A DNA stretch of 64,000 nt, taken from positions 4,215,001 through 4,279,000 of the forward strand of contig NZ_CP012673.1 of NCBI RefSeq assembly GCF_002950945.1. Direction: 5' to 3'. The translations under genes were made by a program, and so were the position numbers. Source of the DNA: Sorangium cellulosum (GTDB lineage Bacteria > Myxococcota_A > Polyangia > Polyangiales > Polyangiaceae). The notes under the pieces were generated by a model, which saw only the letters and a list, made by a program, of their open reading frames with translations, ran no database searches and had not been told where the DNA came from. Shown here in pieces: positions 49,454 through 56,366 of this stretch (position 1 is its first letter; each line of letters opens with the position of its first letter).

Positions 49454-51094
49454 TCAGAGCCAGCTCTCGCCGATCGCGATCCCCACCGCGCCGGCGATCG
49501 CCTCCGCGGCGCGCACGCCGCACGCCTGCGCCTCCTCGAACAGCGCCATCCCCGGCTGATCCACGTGCGCCCAGGCGACGCGCTCGTCGAGCGAGCAGCG
49601 CGGCTCGAACGGCCGCGGGCCGAGGAAGCCCGGCCGCGGGCGCGGCATGGCGTGCCCCCAGACCATGACGTCCATCCGCGCGACGTCGTCGCGCAGGTGC
49701 GGGTGCGCCGGCGCGAGATCGCGCAGCACGCCGTCGGCGAGCGCCTCCCACGGCGCGCCGAGCAGCGCCGCGCGCGCGGCCGCGACGTCGGGCCCGCCGA
49801 AGGCGCGGTAGTAGGTCAGCACGGTGCGCTGCATCGGCGTCGAGAGGCTCGAGCGCTGCGCGGTCCCCGCCGCGAGATCGGTGAGCTGGTGGCGCGCGTC
49901 GACGTAGCCGAGCCCCTCCGCCTCGTAGAGGACCGAGTCCCACGCGTGATCGGGATCGACCGGCCGCTCGACGTGCAGGTTCGCCACGAGCCACGCCGAC
50001 GCGACCCGCTCGGGCAGCGCGCGCGACGCGCCCCCCGCGAAGAGCCGGCGCACCACGAACGCCGGCGCCGCGAGGATCGCGGCGCGCGCCTCCACGCGGC
50101 GCGCCTCGCCGCGCGCCACGTCGAGGTAGCCGACCTCCACGCGCCCGCCCGGCAGCGGGCGCACGGACGTGGCGAGCGCGCCCAGCGACACGCGCGGCGC
50201 CGCGCGCTCGATCAGCTCCCTCACGAGCCGGCCGTTGCCCTCCGGCCAGACGAGGTAATGGCTGCCCGCGAGCGCCGGCGCGCGCGCCTTGCGCCCCGCG
50301 AAGTAGTGCAGCCCCGCCCACGCCGAGATCTCCTCGGGCGCGCCGCCGAAGTCGTCGAGCATCGCGTAGCGCACGTACCAGCGCAGGAACGGCGTGTGGT
50401 ACCCCTCGCGATCGAGCCACGCCGCCATGCTCATCCGGTCGAGCTCGAGCAACGCGGGGTCGCGCGACGAGCGATCGAGCGGGATCTGGAACGCCGCGCG
50501 GCCGTCGTTGCCGGTGAGCTCCGTGAGCTCGGCCTCGAGCGCGTGGAACCTGTCGAGCTCGCCCTGCTCCTCGGGCGAGAGCGCGTCGACCGGCGCGAGG
50601 CCGCTGTGCCACGCGCCCCGGTAGAACAGCCGCTCGCCCGGCGCGTGGCAGAGCCTCCGCGGATCGAACGTGGGGCGCCCGGCCGCGTCCCAGCCGGTCA
50701 CGACGCCCATCTGCTCGAGCAGCCGCAGCGTCGCGCGCGCCTCCACGTTCGGCGCGGCGAGGTAGTGCGCGCCCCACGGGTACGGCACGACCCCGTCGTC
50801 GCCCCACGCGCTCGTGCCGCCGGGCCGCGGCTCGAGCTCGAGCACCCTCAGGTCGAGCCCGGCGCCGGCGAGCCGCCACGCGGCCGACAGCCCGCTCACC
50901 CCGCCGCCGACGATGACCACATCCGCGCGCTCTGCCGGACCGCGCGCGACGCCCTCGGGAGCCCCGCCGCGGAGCAGGTGCCCCGCGCCGTGCGCCGCGC
51001 CGACGATCCTGCCGTCGAGCGGCGGCCGTGCGGGCGCGGCCGTGTGCACCAGCCAGCCCGCCGCGACGAAGCTCAGGAAGCCGCGCCGGTCCAC
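49454..51094 (-). CDS. FAD-dependent amine-oxidase-like oxidoreductase, Tat leader
   Basis: A 546-residue FAD protein of the flavin amine oxidase/phytoene desaturase-like group. The N-terminus MDRRGFLSFVAAGW is a twin-arginine type leader, so it is probably exported folded. The dinucleotide motif is VVIVGGGVSGLSAAWRLAGAG near residues 60-80, followed by RPGGTSAWG and a C-terminal FAD block (QPGMALFEEAQACGVRAAEAI). It starts 4 bases after the stop of the aminopropyltransferase-like gene, so the two are one operon and it may oxidise a polyamine product. That link is inference; substrate residues are not identifiable. A 220-base gap separates it from the PP2C gene. Confidence 0.85.
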   Translation of the reverse strand: MDRRGFLSFVAAGWLVHTAAPARPPLDGRIVGAAHGAGHLLRGGAPEGVARGPAERADVVIVGGGVSGLSAAWRLAGAGLDLRVLELEPRPGGTSAWGDDGVVPYPWGAHYLAAPNVEARATLRLLEQMGVVTGWDAAGRPTFDPRRLCHAPGERLFYRGAWHSGLAPVDALSPEEQGELDRFHALEAELTELTGNDGRAAFQIPLDRSSRDPALLELDRMSMAAWLDREGYHTPFLRWYVRYAMLDDFGGAPEEISAWAGLHYFAGRKARAPALAGSHYLVWPEGNGRLVRELIERAAPRVSLGALATSVRPLPGGRVEVGYLDVARGEARRVEARAAILAAPAFVVRRLFAGGASRALPERVASAWLVANLHVERPVDPDHAWDSVLYEAEGLGYVDARHQLTDLAAGTAQRSSLSTPMQRTVLTYYRAFGGPDVAAARAALLGAPWEALADGVLRDLAPAHPHLRDDVARMDVMVWGHAMPRPRPGFLGPRPFEPRCSLDERVAWAHVDQPGMALFEEAQACGVRAAEAIAGAVGIAIGESWL

Positions 51095-51098
51095 GGGG

Positions 51099-52691
51099 CT
51101 ACCGCGACCACTCCGCCCACTCGCGCGTGTACACGGCGACGAGCTTCTGGTCGTTCAGCCGGTTGACCGGCGCCTCGACGCGGCCGATGTCGCGCGGGAA
51201 CCGGAACAGCTCCGGCACGCCGCTCGCATCGAGGAAGCGCAGCCCCGCCGGATCGATCCGGAGCGCGCCGGGCGCGGTGAGCCCCTCGCCCCCGGCCAGG
51301 ATGAAGCCCCACTCGCCGAAGCTCGGCACGTAGACGTGCAGCGGCGCGGTCGTGAAGCCGGCCGCCTCGAGCGTGGTCACGACGCACCAGAACGACTCGC
51401 GCGCGTACTGCGGCGACGTCGCCTGGATCACGGCGAGCCCGCGCATGGAGAGCCGCTGCCGGAGCAGGTGGTAGAACGCGTCCGTGTACAGCTTGCCGAC
51501 GGCGTAGTTGCCCGGATCGGGGAAGTCGACGATGGCGAGGTCGAACGACTCGGTCGACTCCTCGAGGTACTTGAACGCGTCCTCGTTGCGGATGACGACG
51601 CGCGGATCGCGGAGCGAGCCGCGGTTCAGATCGGCGGCGAGCGGCAGGTCGCGGAAGGCGGTGGTGACCGCCGCGTCGAGGTCGACGAGCAGGATCTGCT
51701 CGACGGACGGGTAGCGGAGCAGCTCGCGCGCGGCGAGCCCGTCGCCGCCGCCGAGGATCAGCGCGCGCCGCGGATCGCGCCCGAGCGCGGCGACGGCCGG
51801 GTGCACGAGCACCTCGTGGTAGCGGTGCTCGTCGTCCGACGAGAACTGGAGGTTGCCGTTCAGGAAGAGGCGCGTCGTGCGCGGGCTCTTCGTGATGACG
51901 AGGCGCTGGTAGGGCGACTGCGCCGCGTAGACGATCGGCGCCCCGAAATAGAGCGCCTCCGAGCGCTCGATGAACCGCGACACCAGCGCGAACGCGACCC
52001 CGAGCGCCGCGATGACGACGAGGCAGAGCGCCCGCAGCCGGGCGACGACCGCGCGCTCGAGCGGGAAGAGGAACGTGCTCGTCAGCGCGACCGCCGCGTT
52101 CAGCAGGCCGAAGAAGAGGCTCGTCCGGTGGATGCCGAGGCGCGGCAGGAGGAGCGAGGGGAAGAGCAGGCTGGCGGCGAGCGCGCCGATGTAGTCGAGG
52201 GTGAGCACCCGCGCGACGAGCCGCTTGAGGTCGAGCGAGAAGTTGAGCAGCCGGATGAGCAGCGGGATCTCGAGCCCGACGAGCACGCCGATGAGCAGCA
52301 CGAGCCCGTAGAGGAGCGCGCGGAACGCGCCGAGCGCGGTGTAGGCCCGGAACAGCATCGGCGCGGAGAGCCCGCCGACGAGCGCGAGGGCGAGCTCGAT
52401 CTCGACGAAGCGCTCGAGCAGGCGGGTCTCGACGTACTGGGAGAGGTACGAGCCGATGCCCATCGCGAAGAGGTAGAGGCCGATGACGAAGCTGAACTGC
52501 GTCACCGAGTCGCCGAGGACGTAGCTCGCGAGCGTGCCGGTGATGAGCTCGTAGACGAGCCCCGACGTGGCGATGACGAACACGCTCGCGAGGAGCGCCG
52601 GGTGCACGAGCCGCGGCATCGGCTGCGCCGCCGGCGCGCCCTCGGCGGGGGCGCCCTCGGCTCCGGTGGAGCTCACCTCGGTGGCCGGCAT
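51099..52691 (-). CDS. Membrane spermidine synthase-like aminopropyltransferase
   Basis: A 530-residue protein with seven to eight N-terminal membrane helices (about residues 30-235) and a C-terminal spermidine/spermine synthase domain. The domain has YQRLVITKSPRTTRLFLNGNLQFS, DEHRYHEVLVHPA, the SAM-site ILGGGDGLAARELLRYP, and DFPDPGNYAVGKLYTDAFY. Catalytic acidic residues appear intact in outline. The membrane-fused form is a common bacterial variant associated with DUF4178 and other envelope genes, and such a gene lies divergently at 52941. ATG 52691 starts the family sequence (MPATEVSST). It is the first gene of an operon with the FAD oxidoreductase. Confidence 0.9.
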   Translation of the reverse strand: MPATEVSSTGAEGAPAEGAPAAQPMPRLVHPALLASVFVIATSGLVYELITGTLASYVLGDSVTQFSFVIGLYLFAMGIGSYLSQYVETRLLERFVEIELALALVGGLSAPMLFRAYTALGAFRALLYGLVLLIGVLVGLEIPLLIRLLNFSLDLKRLVARVLTLDYIGALAASLLFPSLLLPRLGIHRTSLFFGLLNAAVALTSTFLFPLERAVVARLRALCLVVIAALGVAFALVSRFIERSEALYFGAPIVYAAQSPYQRLVITKSPRTTRLFLNGNLQFSSDDEHRYHEVLVHPAVAALGRDPRRALILGGGDGLAARELLRYPSVEQILLVDLDAAVTTAFRDLPLAADLNRGSLRDPRVVIRNEDAFKYLEESTESFDLAIVDFPDPGNYAVGKLYTDAFYHLLRQRLSMRGLAVIQATSPQYARESFWCVVTTLEAAGFTTAPLHVYVPSFGEWGFILAGGEGLTAPGALRIDPAGLRFLDASGVPELFRFPRDIGRVEAPVNRLNDQKLVAVYTREWAEWSR

Positions 52692-52734
52692 CGGCGCGGT
52701 CCTAGCACTGCTCGCGCTGGACAACAGCCTCGCC

Positions 52735-52895
52735 GAGCGGCGGTCACCCGCTTCGGATACGGGCCCATCTCGACGTTTTCGGTGCTCAGCGCACAGGAGT
52801 GCGCCTCCGCGCCGAAAACGCCGAGCTGGACCCGTCTCCTGTGCGGGTGACCGCCGCTCTGGGGTTCCTGTGCGGGTGACCGCCGCTCTGGGGTG
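52735..52895. repeat. Dispersed palindromic repeat, copy B, with partial tandem copy
   Basis: Outer 17-bp arms at 52735-52751 and 52843-52859 are perfect reverse complements, and the inner stem matches copy A at 29581. The first ~75 bases are identical to copy A; about five differences occur in the rest. The right end is duplicated in tandem: 29-bp units at 52838-52866 and 52867-52895, starting CCTGTGCGGGTGACC. It sits between divergent genes, so it separates two promoters. Confidence 0.95.
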
Positions 52896-52940
52896 CGTGT
52901 ACCAGAGGACGGAGGAAAACCGCTCTAGTATGGTGCTCGC

Positions 52941-54413
52941 GTGAGCACGCCCTTCGACCGCGCAGCCGCGTGCCCCTCGTGCGGCGCACCGATCACGTTC
53001 CGCTTCGCGGGCGCGATGGCGCAGGTGTGCAAGCACTGCAAGTTCGTGGTGGCCCGCACCGACCGGGACCTCCGCGCCGTCGGGCGCGTCGCCGATCTGG
53101 TCGAGATCCCCACGCCGCTCCAGCTCGGGGTCACCGGCCGCTGGGGCAACGAGCCGTTCGTGGTCGACGGCCGGGTGCAGCTCGACCGCGCCGGCGCGCC
53201 GGGCGCGCCCTGGCAGGAGATCTTCATCGCGTTCCCGGCCAGCGGCCGCTGGACGTGGGTCGCCTACGCCCAGGGGCGCTGGTACGCGACCAGCGAGGCG
53301 CCGCTCCCGCTGAACGGGCTGCCGCCGTGGACCGCTCTCCAGCCCGGCGGCCGCGTCCACCTCGAGGGGCACGGCGTGTTCACCGTCATCGAGGTCGGCC
53401 GGCGCCGCGTGATCTCGGCCGAAGGGGAGATGCCCTACGTCGCCGCGCCAGGCGTGGTGACCGGGTTCGCCGACATCGCGGGGCCGAGGGGCGAGTTCGG
53501 GACGATCGACTACGGCGACGGCCGGAGCATCCCGCCGAAGCTCTACCTGGGCCGGCAGATCGACCCGGCGGTGATGCAGCTCGACACCGGCGCGCCCGTG
53601 GAGATGCCCACGGCGCAGGTGACGGCCGTGACGTGCCCGAACTGCGGCGGCAACCTCCCGCTCGCCGCGCCCGGCACCGCGGAGCGCATCGTCTGCCGCT
53701 ACTGCGGCACGACGAGCGACCTCGCGAACGGCGCGCTCGTCGCGCTCGGCCAGGCCCCCCGGCCGCCCGAGGAGCCGTACCTCCCGCTCGGCGCCGAGGG
53801 CCAGCTCCGCGGCATGCGCGTCCTCTGCATCGGCTACGTCATCCGCGGCTGCACGGTCGAGGGCGAGCGTTACCGGTGGCGGGAGTACCTCCTCTATGGC
53901 GGACCGCGCGTCGGCTACCTGTGGCTCATGGAGGAGGACGGCGCCTGGCAGCTGGTCACGCCGCTCTCGGGCGGCGAGGTCCACGTGAACGGCCCGACCG
54001 CGCAGTACCAGGGGCGCACGTACGCCTGGAAGCAGAGCGTGCACGCCCAGGTGGAGTACGTGATCGGCGAGTTCTACTGGAAGGTGGAGATCGGCGAGAC
54101 GGTCCAGGCCGCGGAGTACCAGGGCCCCGACGGCACGCTGAGCATCGAGCAGGCCCCGACGGAGGTCAGCACCTCGTTCTGCGCGCCGCTGTCCGGCAAG
54201 GAGCTCGCCGCCGCCTTCCACCTGGCGCCGCCGCCGAAGCCGGGCCTTGGCGGCGCCGGCGGGGCGAGCTCGCGCGCCGTCCTCATCCTCGTGATCATCG
54301 TCCTGCTGCTCATCGCGCTCGTCCTCTTCAGCGATTGCGGCAGCGGCGGCGGCTCCGGCGGCGTGATCTTCTTCCCGAGCGTGGGCAGCCCGAGCTTCGG
54401 CGGCGGAAAGTGA
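52941..54413 (+). CDS. DUF4178 protein with zinc ribbons and C-terminal membrane anchor
   Basis: A 490-residue protein. Two zinc-ribbon-like motifs, CPSCGAPITFRF...CKHCKF near residue 12 and CPNCGGNLPL...CRYCGT near residue 235, each precede a DUF4178-type domain (LQLGVTGRWGNEPFVVDGRVQ and LRGMRVLCIGYVIRGCTVEGE). A membrane helix lies near residues 450-468 (SSRAVLILVIIVLLLIAL), followed by a Gly/Ser-rich tail. The start is GTG 52941, directly at the first domain; no earlier in-frame start fits. DUF4178 genes often accompany membrane spermidine synthases, as they do here across the divergent repeat-bearing gap. The molecular role is unknown; regulation or assembly at the membrane is likely. 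Confidence 0.85.
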   Translation: MSTPFDRAAACPSCGAPITFRFAGAMAQVCKHCKFVVARTDRDLRAVGRVADLVEIPTPLQLGVTGRWGNEPFVVDGRVQLDRAGAPGAPWQEIFIAFPASGRWTWVAYAQGRWYATSEAPLPLNGLPPWTALQPGGRVHLEGHGVFTVIEVGRRRVISAEGEMPYVAAPGVVTGFADIAGPRGEFGTIDYGDGRSIPPKLYLGRQIDPAVMQLDTGAPVEMPTAQVTAVTCPNCGGNLPLAAPGTAERIVCRYCGTTSDLANGALVALGQAPRPPEEPYLPLGAEGQLRGMRVLCIGYVIRGCTVEGERYRWREYLLYGGPRVGYLWLMEEDGAWQLVTPLSGGEVHVNGPTAQYQGRTYAWKQSVHAQVEYVIGEFYWKVEIGETVQAAEYQGPDGTLSIEQAPTEVSTSFCAPLSGKELAAAFHLAPPPKPGLGGAGGASSRAVLILVIIVLLLIALVLFSDCGSGGGSGGVIFFPSVGSPSFGGGK

Positions 54414-54716
54414 TCCAGCCGCACTGCCGGATTCGGCTGCACCTGAATTGACCTGGGTCGCGCCGGCGAAGTGGTGTTGCCGGCTCGTCGCGAGTCCGGC
54501 GCACTGGACGTGGCGATGTCCACCCTCGCGGTGAGGGTGCTCTCAAGAAAGAACGGAACGGTCGAATCCGGGCATACGATGGTCGGTTTCGGGTACCGCT
54601 CGGCGCCGGCCGCCCGCTGCGGTCGAATGATTTCAAGGGGTTACACGCTGGCTGGCCGCGGCCCGTGACGTGCAATGTGGCGCGCCGGTGCCGGCGCGGA
54701 CCGGCGAGGGAACCCC
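54414..54716. other. Intergenic region upstream of the 54.7-62.4 kb cluster
   Basis: No gene recognised. CACCCTC (54521-54527) and GAGGGTG (54533-54539) form a perfect 7-bp hairpin with a 5-base loop, a possible terminator of the DUF4178 gene. The following 54540-54640 is less GC-rich (AAGAAAGAACGGAACGG, GAATGATTTCAAGG) and is the probable promoter zone. I found no convincing sigma-54 -24/-12 pair. Confidence 0.4.
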
Positions 54717-55025
54717 ATGCAAACCGTGAATTCGATCGATCCGCACGCGCAGCTGCGTGCGCTCTACATCTCGCTGCTCCGTAACCAGGAGCACTTCGAC
54801 GAGTTCAAGCAGCTGCTCGCCCTCTACATCGTGTCGCCCGAGGCCGACGAGGAGCCGGCGGACGCCGCGGGCGTCCGCGCGCAGCTGAACAGCCGTATCC
54901 GCGCCTGGATCGGCGGCTTCTTCGACGGGCTGAGCGCCGCCCAGGTGCTCCAGTGGCGGGCGATCGTCGTGGAGGAGCGCTTCAACGTGTGCCTGTCGCC
55001 CTGGAAGGAGTCGAACGTCTATTGA
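54717..55025 (+). CDS. Candidate precursor protein (102 residues) of a ComQX-like system
   Basis: A 102-residue protein I cannot assign to a known family. Residues 1-40 are a hydrophobic/charged helix pair (LRALYISLLRNQEHFDEF, KQLLALYIVS). The middle is acidic, and the end is ERFNVCLSPWKESNVY with Cys92 and Trp96 close to the C-terminus. GAGGG lies 6 bases ahead of the ATG. It is followed 240 bases later by a polyprenyl-synthetase-family gene and then a subtilisin-like gene, which is the setting of a modified peptide precursor. Bacillus ComX, in comparison, has a longer leader and a prenylated Trp near the C-terminus. Equally, it may be a regulatory protein. No signal peptide is visible. Confidence 0.55.
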   Translation: MQTVNSIDPHAQLRALYISLLRNQEHFDEFKQLLALYIVSPEADEEPADAAGVRAQLNSRIRAWIGGFFDGLSAAQVLQWRAIVVEERFNVCLSPWKESNVY

Positions 55026-55099
55026 TGCTGCGACGAAGGAGGCAGGCGGGGTCCCACCGCCATCGTCGTGCGCCTCACCGGCGCGGCTCCGCCCCGGTG

Positions 55100-55171
55100 C
55101 CACACGCCGGGGCGCGTCCACACGCCGGGGCGCGCCCACACGCAGGGGAGCGCCCACACGCCGGGGCGCGA
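55100..55171. repeat. 18-bp tandem repeat, four units
   Basis: Four 18-bp units (55100, 55118, 55136, 55154) of the type CCACACGCCGGGGCGCGT; the third has two changes. They lie between the small protein gene and the prenyl-synthetase-like gene, and read HTPGRV-like hexapeptides in the frame of the latter. The strong ribosome site at 55252-55256 argues the downstream start is ATG 55266 and the repeat is untranslated. Confidence 0.9.
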
Positions 55172-55265
55172 CCTTGGCGCGGCGCTGCCAGGCGCCCGCG
55201 CGCGCGGCGGCCGCGAGGTGCGCCGCCGCGGCGCGCCCCGCTCCGGTCCATGGAGGTGCCCGCCC

Positions 55266-56366
55266 ATGGATGAAGCGCAGTGGGTGGATGAGCTCTACAA
55301 GGCGTTCTGGCGGACGCTCCCCGGGATGCTGCACGCCGAGGCGCAGGGGCTGGCCTACACGCTCGGCCTGTCGCCGTCGCGGGACGTGCCCTGGAGCGCC
55401 GTGTTCAGCAACGAGATCACGCTGGCCGCGCCCGCGCTGCTCGCGGAGGCCATGCCGAACGTCCGGGGGGCCACGGTGCAGGACGCGCTGCTCGCGCACC
55501 TGCTCGCCGTCATCGAGGCGTTCGGCACCGATCGCATCAAGGACGCGCAGGTCCGCCCGACGTGGCAGCTGGAGGCGATCCTCGCCCACGTGCGGCGGGC
55601 CCGCGACGCCGCGCTCGGCCGCGTGGCGCCCGGCGTCGACGACCCGGCCATCGACTTCGCCGGCGCCGACGACGAGACGCTCCGCGCCATCGAGGCCGAG
55701 CGCAGCCTGCTCGCGAGCGGCGAGCCCGCGGGCTTCGGCCGCTACTACGAGCTCTCCCTCGGGAAGCAGCGCGTCGGCTTCCCGGCGTCGATCGCCCTGG
55801 CCCACGCCGCGGGCTGGACGGCCGCGCAGCGCGAGGCGCTCGCGCGGCTGCTCTCGTCGGTGTGGCTCGGGCTGCAGCTCCACGACGACGTGATGGACTG
55901 GCAGGACGACTACCAGCGAGGCGGCGCCTGGGCCGTCGTGCTCGCCTCGGAGCACCACGCGCGCGGGCAGGGGGAGCCCGAGGAGCGCGCGCCGGAACGC
56001 GCCTCCGGGTCGCTCCACCGCGCGACCGGCACGTTCGGCGCGTTCGCCACGCCGCCCTGGGGCATCGCCGCGACCCCGAAGGCGCAGAGCGAGCCGCCGC
56101 CGGCGTCCAGCGCGCCCTCGCCCCTGATCCCCGTCCGCCGCATGGTCTTCGACTCCGGCGTGCTCGCGGCGATGCTCGACGACGAGCGCCGGTGCTTCCG
56201 CGCCGCGCGGCGCCGGGCCGCCGTGCTCGGCGCCCGCCGCGTCGCCGCCTGGGCCGAGGCGAGGGAGGCGCAGGCGCGGGAGCTCGCGCGGTGCGAGGCC
56301 GAGAGCCCCGGCTTCGCCAACCGCGCCCACGGGCTCAACGCCTGGGCGAAGGCCGTGCTCGCATGA
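55266..56366 (+). CDS. Polyprenyl-synthetase-family enzyme (ComQ-like candidate)
   Basis: A 366-residue all-helical protein of the class I isoprenoid synthase fold. The second aspartate-rich motif is intact, LGLQLHDDVMDWQDDYQRGG at 201-220, in the position of FQxxDDxLD in polyprenyl synthetases. LSLGKQRVGFPASIALAHAAG upstream matches the K-containing helix. The first DDxxD motif is degenerate (AFGTDRIKDAQ at 85-95), which suggests prenyl transfer or a non-canonical reaction rather than normal chain elongation. Bacillus ComQ, which prenylates ComX, is in the same fold. GGAGG lies 9 bases before the ATG. It overlaps the subtilisin-like gene by 4 bp (ATGA). Confidence 0.75.
   Translation: MDEAQWVDELYKAFWRTLPGMLHAEAQGLAYTLGLSPSRDVPWSAVFSNEITLAAPALLAEAMPNVRGATVQDALLAHLLAVIEAFGTDRIKDAQVRPTWQLEAILAHVRRARDAALGRVAPGVDDPAIDFAGADDETLRAIEAERSLLASGEPAGFGRYYELSLGKQRVGFPASIALAHAAGWTAAQREALARLLSSVWLGLQLHDDVMDWQDDYQRGGAWAVVLASEHHARGQGEPEERAPERASGSLHRATGTFGAFATPPWGIAATPKAQSEPPPASSAPSPLIPVRRMVFDSGVLAAMLDDERRCFRAARRRAAVLGARRVAAWAEAREAQARELARCEAESPGFANRAHGLNAWAKAVLA

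Noticed and set aside
55068-55265. N-terminal extension of the ComQ-like protein through the 18-bp repeats
   Set aside because: The strong GGAGG site and ATG at 55266 mark the start; the upstream frame is Arg/Pro-rich and repeat-derived.
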